DNA of 64,000 nt, taken from positions 33,430 to 97,429 of the forward strand of contig JAIQEZ010000001.1 in assembly GCA_020073545.1 (NCBI GenBank), given 5' to 3'. Source of the DNA: Terriglobia bacterium. Its GTDB lineage: Bacteria > Acidobacteriota > Terriglobia > UBA7540. Positions 37,431 to 46,027 of this stretch are shown piece after piece. Under the pieces are notes generated by a model, which was given only the letters and a program-made list of their open reading frames with translations, was not told the origin of the DNA and searched no databases. Each line of letters starts with the position of its first letter. Positions within the stretch are counted from its first letter, which is position 1. The translations under genes were made by a program, and so were the position numbers.

Positions 37431-39749
37431 ATGCAGTCCGATTACAAGGGCCGGGAGTCGCGAGTCTTGGCTCTGGCCGTCCCCCCAAAGAACGAAGCCT
37501 CTCGGAACTTGGCCAGCAGGCCGTCGACCCTGGCCGGCTTGCTTTTTGTGTTTCTCTGCGCACGCGCAGCGTTGGCAGGATCGGTGGCGGGAACAGTTCT
37601 TGACCCCAGCGGAAGCGTGGTTCCGCAAGCGCGCGTAGCCTTGCTCAGATCCCTGGTTGTCGTGGACGAAAGACAAACCGATTCACACGGAGCGTTCGAG
37701 TTTGCGAACCTCGCCGATGGAAAGTACGAGTTGGAGGCGCATGCGCCGGGACTTGCTTCCCCAGCGTCGGAGGTGGAAGTTCTCGGGCCGGAACTCCGCA
37801 CCCTCGATCTGCACCTGCATTTGAGTGCCGTCCAGCAGCAGGTCGTGGTTTCGGCCTCGTTGGGAGGCTCGCTGACCTCGCAGGTCGGTTTTTCGGTTTC
37901 CGTGGTCACGGACCGGGATATCAGCGACCGCGCTGCCCAGAACGTGCTGGATGTCCTGAGCGGCATTCCGGGTGTGGAGGTGAGCCAGGCCGGCCGGCGC
38001 GGAGGTGTGACGGGAGTCTATATTCGCGGTGGGGATTCCAATTACAACCTGGTAATGGTGGACGGCATTCCGTTAAATGAATTCGGCGGCGACTTTGATT
38101 TGGCCCCGCTGCCGGCTGATGGCGTGGAGCGCCTCGAGGTGACGCGCGGTCCGGAAAGCGCGTTGTACGGCTCGAATGCCGTCACGGGAGTCATCAATAT
38201 AGTGACCCGGCACGGCGAGGGTCCGCCGCATTTCACCCTGCAGGCGGAAGGCGGGAGCTTTACAACGAGCCGCTTCGTAACGGACGGAAGCGGCCTCACC
38301 CGCGGCTTCAGTTGGGGCTACGACCTTTCCCGGCTGGACTCCCGAGGCATTGTCGCGAACGATCGATACCGCAACCAGACGGCCTTCCTCAGCCTCGGCT
38401 ATCACCGCAGCCCGCACCGGCGCGTGGATGTCCATTTCTTCGGCAACGCCAATGACGCCGGCGCGCCCGGGCCTTACGGGTCCGACCCCGACCACCTCTT
38501 TGCCGGGATCGATCGAATCTCACGGGACAAGCAAAACCTGTTCGGATATGGGGGAAGTTATTCCGAGCAATTCTCCTCTCGATTCCGCCAGGTCATAACC
38601 GCCAGCTTGGCCACGAATGACTACTACTTTCGTTCGCCCTACGGAGATTCCTACGGCAACAATCTGCGCGGCGTGGTGAACACCCGCAGTGAAGTCACAG
38701 TCTCCCATCAAGACTTCCTCGTAGCCGGGTTTGAGTTCAGCCGCGAACAGATCAAGAACACGTATATTACGGATTCAAGCGGCCAGGCGTTCCTGCTTCC
38801 CCGTACGAGTCTGGCGTACTTCGTGGAGAACCGCTGGAGTCCGACCAACCGTCTCTACCTGATCGCCGGGTTCCGTGTGGACGATTTGCGCACTCACGCC
38901 CTGCCTCCCGACGAATTCGGAAGTCGCCCGCTTCTGCCTGCCAATTCCCTTACGAAACTGAACCCGCGAGTTTCAGCAGCGTATATGGTTCACAAGTCCC
39001 GCGGCGGTTGGCTGGATGGGACTCGCCTGCACGGGAGCTTCGGCACGGGCATTCGCGCTGCCGATGGGTTCGAGCTGGCCTTCAGCAATAATCCTCATCT
39101 GAAACCCGAAAGGAGCCTCAGCTTCGATTCCGGTGTCGAGCAGCGATTCTTCGATGGCAAGGCGGTGCTGGATGTCACCTACTTCAACAACCACTTTGAA
39201 GACCAGATCGTGACGCTGGGAGGCTCGCTGACCAACCTCAGCACGTTCGTCTCGGATAACCTCGGCAATTCGCGCGCGCAGGGGATGGAACTCTCCTTCC
39301 GGATACATCCCATGAGATCACTGCAGATGTCTGCGGAATATAGCCTGGACAATACAGCGATTCTGGCGCTCACCGGATCAACACAGGTGACGGCACCGTT
39401 TCACGTTGGGCAGGAGTTGTTTCGCCGGCCGCGGAACTCGGGAGCCTACAACCTTACCTGGCATCGAGGACGACTGACGCTCAACACGAATGCGCAAATT
39501 CGCGGGCCGGTGCTGGACATCGAGCCGAACTTGGGGACCTATGCATGCACTATCGGCCTGCCCTGTCTGTTTGCCAACAAAGAGTACATCCGCGCCGACG
39601 GCGGGTTCTCCTATCGCCTGCCACACGGCGTAGAGATTTACGGCCGGCTCGACAATTTCCTGAACCGGAAGTACGAGGAAGTTCTGGGGTACCCGGCGTT
39701 GCCGCTGAATTTTCTCGCCGGTGTCAAGTTCAGTCTCCCCGCGGAGTGA
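37431..39749 (+). CDS. TonB-dependent receptor (BtuB-like) with N-terminal carboxypeptidase regulatory domain
   Basis: 'GSVAGTVLDPSGSVVPQARVALL', plug 'LDVLSGIPGVEVSQAGRRGGVTGVYIRGGDSNYNLVMVDGIPLNEFGG...VERLEVTRGPESALYGSNAVTGVINIVT'; downstream of B12 riboswitch. Confidence 0.93.
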   Translation: MQSDYKGRESRVLALAVPPKNEASRNLASRPSTLAGLLFVFLCARAALAGSVAGTVLDPSGSVVPQARVALLRSLVVVDERQTDSHGAFEFANLADGKYELEAHAPGLASPASEVEVLGPELRTLDLHLHLSAVQQQVVVSASLGGSLTSQVGFSVSVVTDRDISDRAAQNVLDVLSGIPGVEVSQAGRRGGVTGVYIRGGDSNYNLVMVDGIPLNEFGGDFDLAPLPADGVERLEVTRGPESALYGSNAVTGVINIVTRHGEGPPHFTLQAEGGSFTTSRFVTDGSGLTRGFSWGYDLSRLDSRGIVANDRYRNQTAFLSLGYHRSPHRRVDVHFFGNANDAGAPGPYGSDPDHLFAGIDRISRDKQNLFGYGGSYSEQFSSRFRQVITASLATNDYYFRSPYGDSYGNNLRGVVNTRSEVTVSHQDFLVAGFEFSREQIKNTYITDSSGQAFLLPRTSLAYFVENRWSPTNRLYLIAGFRVDDLRTHALPPDEFGSRPLLPANSLTKLNPRVSAAYMVHKSRGGWLDGTRLHGSFGTGIRAADGFELAFSNNPHLKPERSLSFDSGVEQRFFDGKAVLDVTYFNNHFEDQIVTLGGSLTNLSTFVSDNLGNSRAQGMELSFRIHPMRSLQMSAEYSLDNTAILALTGSTQVTAPFHVGQELFRRPRNSGAYNLTWHRGRLTLNTNAQIRGPVLDIEPNLGTYACTIGLPCLFANKEYIRADGGFSYRLPHGVEIYGRLDNFLNRKYEEVLGYPALPLNFLAGVKFSLPAE

Positions 39750-39842
39750 GGGGCGGGTCACCTCGTCGCACGCCAGACGACAGCCGCCAAGGGCGAGCGC
39801 CATCGACGGGAACGCGTCCTCCAGGCCTGGAGAGGTGCAACA

Positions 39843-40508
39843 GTGCCAAACAAGACTCTTCTCTCGTGGAGTGGTGGCAAGGACAGCGCCCTGTCGCTTT
39901 ACGAGATTCAGAAAGCAAGCGATTACAGCGTGGCGGCGTTGCTGACCACTATCACCGAAGACTACGACCGGATCAGCATGCACGGGGTGCGCCGGGTGCT
40001 GCTGGAACGCCAGGCGGAAGCCCTGGATTTACCTCTCCAGAAAATCTACATTCCCAAAGACGCTACGAACGGTGTGTATGAGTCCCGCCTGCGCGCGTTC
40101 CTCGAAGAGAGGCTGCGCGAGGGGATCGACACGGTCGCGTTCGGCGACATCTTCCTGCAGGACCTCAGGCAATACCGGGAAAAGAACCTGGCGCAGCTTG
40201 GCATGCAGGGCCTCTTTCCCATTTGGAAACGGGACTCGCATGAACTGGCCAGCTCGTTCCTCGAACTGGGATTCAAGGCGGTCGTGGTTTGCGTGGATAC
40301 GAGCGTTCTCGACGCGCCTTTCGCCGGAAGGGTTTTCGATGAGGAATTCCTGCGGGATCTTCCAGCGAATGTCGATCCCTGCGGCGAGAACGGAGAGTTC
40401 CATTCCTTTGTCGTTGACGGTCCCAACTTCACGCAGCCGATCGGCCACAGGCTGGGCGAGGTGGTTCGAAGAAATCGCTTCTGCTTTTGCGATTTACTGC
40501 CCGCCTGA
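39843..40508 (+). CDS. Dph6/COG2102-like PP-loop ATP pyrophosphatase (diphthine-ammonia ligase family)
   Basis: PP-loop 'LLSWSGGKDSALSLYEI', 'FGDIFLQDLRQYREKNLAQLGMQGLFPIW', 'DPCGENGEFHSFVVDGPNF'. Confidence 0.88.
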   Translation: MPNKTLLSWSGGKDSALSLYEIQKASDYSVAALLTTITEDYDRISMHGVRRVLLERQAEALDLPLQKIYIPKDATNGVYESRLRAFLEERLREGIDTVAFGDIFLQDLRQYREKNLAQLGMQGLFPIWKRDSHELASSFLELGFKAVVVCVDTSVLDAPFAGRVFDEEFLRDLPANVDPCGENGEFHSFVVDGPNFTQPIGHRLGEVVRRNRFCFCDLLPA

Positions 40509-40519
40509 GAAGGGCAATC

Positions 40520-42097
40520 TCATTGAAAGGCATGCGCCAGCATTCGCCGCGTCATCGGCTCGATCGGCGCGTGGTCGTCGGTGAAGACGAGTGTACCGGG
40601 AGGCGTTTGCAGTTCGCTGATTCCGGAAGCAGCGGCTTGTGCCATCCCGACGACTCCCGGATCACCATGGGCGCGCGCAAGTTCCGCCCGGACTGAGGCG
40701 AGAGGTCTTCTCTCCGGAAAGGCAAACAGCATAAAACTCTCGGGCAATCGCGAATACACCAGCACGGTGGGAAACACGCGTTGCAGTGTTGCACCTACGG
40801 AAAACAGGAGTTCGCGATCTGGGCCGCAGTCGTAGACGTTCATCATCAAGAGGCCGTCCGGCGACAGGTGGGCGCGCACCAGACGGAAAAACTCTTCGGT
40901 CGTGAGGTAGAAGGGTATGTAGGGGCTTCCCTGATAAAGGTCCACGTGCACCAGATTGTGGGTGGCGTGGTGGTGCGCAAGCCACGGACGCGCATCGGCA
41001 AGATGGACGCGCAGCCAGCTTGCGCGCGTCGGCAGACCGAAGAAGCGTTGCGCGGCATCGATCACGAGCGGGTCAATCTCAACTGCGTCCACCTGCGCGT
41101 TCGGATCAACCAGACGCGTCATTCGGATGGACCCCCCGGCCCCCATCCCAAGCACCAACAGATGGGTTTGATGCACCAGCACCGGGCCCAAAACGAAAAC
41201 GTCCAGGTAGGATCCCGACCAAACGCTATCATCCTTGAAAGTCGTATGGGCGTTGCGCAAATCGTTCAGCGTGAGCCACCGGTAACCTGCGTAATGGATG
41301 ACATGAACTTCGTTGTAGACTGATTCAGCCCTCCATATTTCGAAAAAGCACAGCTCCTCCTTGGGCGCTGCTGCCAGCAGCATCAGGATCAAAACCCCGA
41401 ACAGAACCGCGTGCCGCCGCACCGCCAGCCCCGCGACCCCGATCCCGACTGAAATCGCGCACAGGATTTGCAGCGTCGCGTGCGTTCCCCAAACGGGAAT
41501 CAAATAGTAAGTGGTGCCCAGCACTCCCACGATGCATCCGACCGTCGATAGGGCGTAGACCGTGCCCGCTGATGAACCGACCCGGCCGGCGCGGGCGAGG
41601 AGGCGAACGACGAAAGGCGAGGTTCCGGCCAGCGCGATCATGGGCGGGACAAAGATGATGAAACTGGCGACAATCGTGCCAGTAAAGACCCCGGCGTTCT
41701 CAAGCAATCGCAGGAAATACCCCGCCGTGTATACGATGAACAGTTGGTAGATTCCACTGGAGAGAATCATAATGTATAGGAGAGTGTCACTTCGGCTGCG
41801 GTCCGCCAACCAGCCCCCCAGAGCATAGCCGCCTGCCAGGGCCGCCATGATGACAGCGATCATGCTTCCCCACACGTAGATCGAATACCCGAAATGGGGG
41901 GCGTAAAGTCGGAAGCCCAGCAGCTCGAGCCCCATGATGACGCCGCCCGTGCAGGTGACGGTCAAAAGCCACAGCACGGTACGCGCCCGGCCCAAAGCGA
42001 GGGGTGCTTCCACTCCAGTCCCGGTATCTGTGACGGGCGATTCCGGCATCATGATGAAACCGCGGGGGAAGACATGCGGCGAGCGGCAGGATACCAC
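40520..42097 (-). CDS. Polytopic spermidine synthase-like fusion protein
   Basis: TM N-terminal half; C-terminal 'LGMGAGGSIRMTRLVDPNAQVDAVEIDPLVIDAAQRFFGLP...LVHVDLYQG'. Confidence 0.85.
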   Translation of the reverse strand: MVSCRSPHVFPRGFIMMPESPVTDTGTGVEAPLALGRARTVLWLLTVTCTGGVIMGLELLGFRLYAPHFGYSIYVWGSMIAVIMAALAGGYALGGWLADRSRSDTLLYIMILSSGIYQLFIVYTAGYFLRLLENAGVFTGTIVASFIIFVPPMIALAGTSPFVVRLLARAGRVGSSAGTVYALSTVGCIVGVLGTTYYLIPVWGTHATLQILCAISVGIGVAGLAVRRHAVLFGVLILMLLAAAPKEELCFFEIWRAESVYNEVHVIHYAGYRWLTLNDLRNAHTTFKDDSVWSGSYLDVFVLGPVLVHQTHLLVLGMGAGGSIRMTRLVDPNAQVDAVEIDPLVIDAAQRFFGLPTRASWLRVHLADARPWLAHHHATHNLVHVDLYQGSPYIPFYLTTEEFFRLVRAHLSPDGLLMMNVYDCGPDRELLFSVGATLQRVFPTVLVYSRLPESFMLFAFPERRPLASVRAELARAHGDPGVVGMAQAAASGISELQTPPGTLVFTDDHAPIEPMTRRMLAHAFQ

Positions 42098-42418
42098 CGT
42101 CCGCTGATGTTTGACAAACCCGTGCTGTCCCGCTGACGGTACGGCCTTCGGCCCGAAGGTCGATTACCTGTGCAGAGAACGGGTAGCGCCTCTGCCTCCC
42201 TTGAACGAGACCAGGCGCGGACAAATGGAGAAAGCGTTGCGGTTGTGGTTCTGGTCCCACAGCAGGGAACCGCGCCGCAGGATGACGAAGCGTCTCGGGA
42301 GCCGCTCATTGCGCGTGCCAGAAGATCTTTCGGAGGGTCAAACGAAGTTCGTCCCGCCGAGCGGAACGCGGGCGAGCGGCGGCCTGCCTACGCCTGCCTG
42401 CACAGGCAGTGACCAGCT

Positions 42419-42655
42419 TCAGATCAACCCGCCGTCCTTGTGGTGCGTTCGCCAGCAATAGAGCTGTTCGACGGCAACCGAGAGCACGCAGACGCCCCCC
42501 GCAATCGAAACGCTCACCTCGAGCAAGTACTGGAGCATGTCTTCGTGACTGGACGCACGAAACATGGCTACCAGGGCAACTCCATGACCGACTGCCCAGA
42601 GGCCAATGACTGCGCACAACACGAGGGTCACAACGCGAAGGGCGGTTTTGAGCAT
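42419..42655 (-). CDS. Small hypothetical membrane protein
   Basis: MLKTALRVVTLVLCAVIGLWAVGHGVALVAMF...VSIAGGVCVLSVAVEQLYC, two TM segments. Confidence 0.55.
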   Translation of the reverse strand: MLKTALRVVTLVLCAVIGLWAVGHGVALVAMFRASSHEDMLQYLLEVSVSIAGGVCVLSVAVEQLYCWRTHHKDGGLI

Positions 42656-42834
42656 AGCCACGCCCACTTTCTGCCCGAAGGGCACACGGATTGACCGCTA
42701 CGATTCATACACCCGTCTGACAGTGGGGTCAACACAAAGTGCGCCGGCAGCGCACGTAAACCAGCAGGATCGGAAAAGGAAACGGGCAGAAGTGCAGAGA
42801 GGGATCTCTCCTGCCCTCTATGGGAAGGGAAGAA

Positions 42835-43311
42835 CTAGAGGTTCAGGAGATACTCGGAAGCCGTCAGGTTTCCAAAGCGCACCGTGTTGACCCGCTCACC
42901 CACGACATTAGCAAAGTACTCAAGAATGGCAGTCAACTTCAAGGCGGCCGACGTTTCGCGCAACCTCAGCCAGTGGCGCGTGATGAGGGAAACAAAAACC
43001 AACTTGAAGTAAAGGATCAAGAGACGCTCTTCGTAGCTGTAGCGTTGGTTGACGTTGGCAGCGTTTTTCAGGAGATAAGTGAGAGCCAGGAAGTCACACT
43101 TGAGCGTCAACATGAGCCGTGGGTATTCAACCGGAACGCCGAAATCCTCCAGCGCCTTCCGAACCGACGGGAATTCCAATCGATTAGCGTTGACGATCGC
43201 TTGGAAATACTCCTGCGCAAACTGCCGCCGCAGTACCTTCTGGCAAACAGCCTGCATGTAAAAGAAAAAGAGCCCCGTCGACAGGATCAAGATCAGGGCG
43301 GCCATAAACAT
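42835..43311 (-). CDS. Membrane-anchored hypothetical protein (158 aa) in peptide/7TM cassette
   Basis: N-terminal TM MFMAALILILSTGLFFFYMQAV then soluble helical domain; 21 nt after 7TM-like gene. Confidence 0.65.
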   Translation of the reverse strand: MFMAALILILSTGLFFFYMQAVCQKVLRRQFAQEYFQAIVNANRLEFPSVRKALEDFGVPVEYPRLMLTLKCDFLALTYLLKNAANVNQRYSYEERLLILYFKLVFVSLITRHWLRLRETSAALKLTAILEYFANVVGERVNTVRFGNLTASEYLLNL

Positions 43312-43332
43312 GTTCCACCTCTACGCAGCTTG

Positions 43333-44067
43333 CTAGTCAGCAATAGCCTCAGCCAAGGCAGCATCCTCTCCAGCCCGCGAACGGGCCGGAGCTGCCTGCG
43401 GCGTCTTCCCGATGGCATAAACCCAGATCAATAACATTCCCAGCGTACATGCGGGGTTCAAGAAGTTGAAAAGCAGACGCGCGAAATTCTCCCCCAGAGT
43501 CACGTGGTACAGCGCCAAGGCAGCGGCCTCGCCCGCAAATTGGACACCGATTCCGCAAACCAGCAGTCCGAGTTCGTCGTCATCAATCGCGAGCTGCTGG
43601 ATCATCACGTAAAGCAGGGTATTCAGGACCAGGCAAGTAAAGTAGAGGTTCTGGCTGAACTCAATAATGAATGATGTGAAGAGTTGTGTATAATTGCGGG
43701 TAAGGGAAAGAGCCGAGATTGCCCCGACCAGGACGAAGACCAAGAAAAGCAGGAGGCGAACGAAGCGCCACAGCTTCTCCTCCCGCGCGCAGGCACGCTG
43801 GAAGAAGCTGCAGATCACCAAAAAAGCGCCCAGCGCCAGAACGACGTCCGTCAGCCAGTAGAAATAGGCGTATTGCACAGACGTCCGGCCGAAATAATTG
43901 AGCACGGCGGGGCGCGCGACCCCGTCCAGACCAAACAGCAGCGTCACGTATAAGAACAGGCCTTTGAGGTGCCGCCACCCTCCTCGCGCAGCGAGCAGCA
44001 CGCACACTCCCGCCTCCAGAATGTAGATTCCGTATTGAAGGCCGTGGATTAGGATCTGGTCGCTCAT
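43333..44067 (-). CDS. Hypothetical 7TM-like membrane protein
   Basis: About seven hydrophobic segments (GIYILEAGVCVLLAA; LFLYVTLLFGL; WLTDVVLALGAFLVICSFF; LLLFLVFVLVGAISAL; LYFTCLVLNTLLYVM; etc.). Confidence 0.7.
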   Translation of the reverse strand: MSDQILIHGLQYGIYILEAGVCVLLAARGGWRHLKGLFLYVTLLFGLDGVARPAVLNYFGRTSVQYAYFYWLTDVVLALGAFLVICSFFQRACAREEKLWRFVRLLLFLVFVLVGAISALSLTRNYTQLFTSFIIEFSQNLYFTCLVLNTLLYVMIQQLAIDDDELGLLVCGIGVQFAGEAAALALYHVTLGENFARLLFNFLNPACTLGMLLIWVYAIGKTPQAAPARSRAGEDAALAEAIAD

Positions 44068-44132
44068 GCGCGTCACGGAAACGTCCGAACTACTCGGTTG
44101 CTTCCGCGTCGTTCATCTCGACCGGAAGCAAC

Positions 44133-44297
44133 TTACTTCATCGGCGGCAATGGTGCCGGGGATCCGCCAATGCCTAGCGCTTTCATCGGGGGCAGCGGCG
44201 CCGGGGATCCACCAATGCCGGCGACACTCTGCCGGGTCGTAACAGTGCTCAGCATTACGAATAACGCCAATAAAAATGCTAGAAAGAAGTTCTTCAT
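44133..44297 (-). CDS. Unannotated 54-aa secreted-peptide-like precursor with two tandem GIGGSPAPLPPMK repeats
   Basis: MKNFFLAFLLALFVMLSTVTTRQSVAGIGGSPAPLPPMKALGIGGSPAPLPPMK*; RBS ggaggagag just upstream; six synonymous and zero non-synonymous differences between repeats. Confidence 0.75.
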   Translation of the reverse strand: MKNFFLAFLLALFVMLSTVTTRQSVAGIGGSPAPLPPMKALGIGGSPAPLPPMK

Positions 44298-44348
44298 GGG
44301 CTCTCCTCCAGTTGTGCAATCGTGAATGAGGGGCTAACTGGCGGGAGA

Positions 44349-44376
44349 GCCTATCGCATTACCTAGTGAGTGTCAA
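44349..44376 (-). promoter_or_regulatory. Candidate promoter for peptide/7TM cassette
   Basis: Minus-strand TTGACA-N16/17-TAGGCT ending about 50 nt before the ATG. Confidence 0.4.
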
Positions 44377-44750
44377 TATGTTTCTTTGCACTACTCCGTC
44401 CCCTTGCATTTTGGCCAACAGGGGCCAATTGTCAAGCGAAATCTACGAATTCCGGGTACCGCTCTTTACTTACACACCCACTCTAAAAGCCGCCCTGCAC
44501 TTTGGCAATAGTACGGGGGTACTAGTGGTCAGCACGCACCCCCGGCACCCCCGGCAGGGGCACCACCTCGAATCTGGCGCTGGTCAGGACTGTGGGCGAG
44601 GGAGGGCGGAGGCGTCGGGCTCGCGGGACTGCGTGGAAGGCCAGGCTTGACATGGCCCTCTACCAGATCTACCGCCCCCTCGTATTGACCCGACCGGGCA
44701 TGAGTGGCATTATACATACTCAGAGTTCAGGGCAACGCGGAGTGTGCGGC

Positions 44751-45878
44751 ATGACAAACAAGAAACGCTTTCTGCTACTTTCTGTGGCACTGGCGGTCGT
44801 CGCGGTGCTCGCCTTGGCGAGCTTTCCGTCCGCGTGGTTCGCCCAGTCCCAGCCACAATCGCAGTCGGAGCAGCAGCCAACCTCGGGACCGCAGCCGAAC
44901 GTGGGAGAGACCGTCCTGGTTCCCAAGAAGACCCAGCCCGCTCCGGTGCAGCCCGAGAAGAAACCCGAGAAGATCAATCCCAATGAGATCTACACGCTTT
45001 CGACGTCCACGAACCTGGTCAACGTGGATGTGATGGTGGTCGACAACAGTGGGAACCCCATCCCGAGCCTGGGGAAGAAAAACTTCCAGATTTCCGACGA
45101 CGGCGTGCCGCAAGCCATCACGAACTTCGGGACCGGCGAAGCCCCGATGACCGTCTGCATGCTGATTGAGTTCAGTAGCAGGTCGTGGGCCCTCCTCTAC
45201 GTGGCGCTCCAAAACGCTTACCCCTTTCTGAACTTCATCCAACCCAAGGATTGGGTGGCGGTCGTTTCCTTCGACATGAAACCCCAAATTGTGACGGATT
45301 TCACCCAGGACCGCGGGGAAGTAAGAGCGGGGCTGGATTCGCTGCGCATTCCAGGCTTCAGCGAATACAACCTTTACGATGCGCTGGCCTTTGTCCTGGA
45401 CCGAATGAAGGAGGTGCACGGGCGGAAGGCCATTCTGGCGATAGTCAGTGGCATGGATAGCTTCAGCAAACAGACCTACGACCAGTGCCTGAAGATCGTG
45501 AGGGCCTCGGACACGGCCATCTACCCCGTCAGCATCCTGGAGTTCCTAGCGGTTCGTTCTCCATACGGCGGCAACATCACAACTCTCCAAGCCCAGAATG
45601 CGCTCAACACGATTGCCAAGTACTCCGGCGGGCAGGCCTACTTCCCGCGCTTCGAAGGCGAACTGCCGGACATCTACCAGCAGATCGGACGGCAGCTTCG
45701 CATGCAATACAGCCTGGGTTTCGTTCCCACCAACCCGTCTAAAGACGGGAAGTTCCACAAGCTCAAGATTGATGTGGTGGACGATGGGGGGAACCCCCTG
45801 AGGATGGTCAATGAGAAGGGCAAGGTGGTGAAGTACCGAATTGTGGCCCGCGACGGTTACTACGCCCCGAAGTCTTGA
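44751..45878 (+). CDS. VWFA-related (Acidobacterial-type) domain protein
   Basis: 'NLVNVDVMVVDNSGNPIPSLGKKNFQISDDGVPQAITNF...LIEFSSRSW', 'KAILAIVSGMDSFSK', C-terminal 'YRIVARDGYYAPK'. Confidence 0.88.
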   Translation: MTNKKRFLLLSVALAVVAVLALASFPSAWFAQSQPQSQSEQQPTSGPQPNVGETVLVPKKTQPAPVQPEKKPEKINPNEIYTLSTSTNLVNVDVMVVDNSGNPIPSLGKKNFQISDDGVPQAITNFGTGEAPMTVCMLIEFSSRSWALLYVALQNAYPFLNFIQPKDWVAVVSFDMKPQIVTDFTQDRGEVRAGLDSLRIPGFSEYNLYDALAFVLDRMKEVHGRKAILAIVSGMDSFSKQTYDQCLKIVRASDTAIYPVSILEFLAVRSPYGGNITTLQAQNALNTIAKYSGGQAYFPRFEGELPDIYQQIGRQLRMQYSLGFVPTNPSKDGKFHKLKIDVVDDGGNPLRMVNEKGKVVKYRIVARDGYYAPKS

Positions 45879-46027
45879 CGGTGCAGTTGCGCCCGTCAAC
45901 AAGTTGCTCGTTCTCGCAAGAAGCAAGAACTTCAGGCCGCTTTTCCTCAGACCTCCGCGGCAGCTTAGACGGAGGTCGGCCTACCGCCAAACGAGTCTCA
46001 CCCGCACCGTTCTGCAGCCGCCAAGCG

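Noticed and set aside
44366-44650. 94-aa plus-strand ORF upstream of the VWFA gene
   Set aside because: Overlaps the minus-strand promoter region of the peptide cassette; no RBS or domain.
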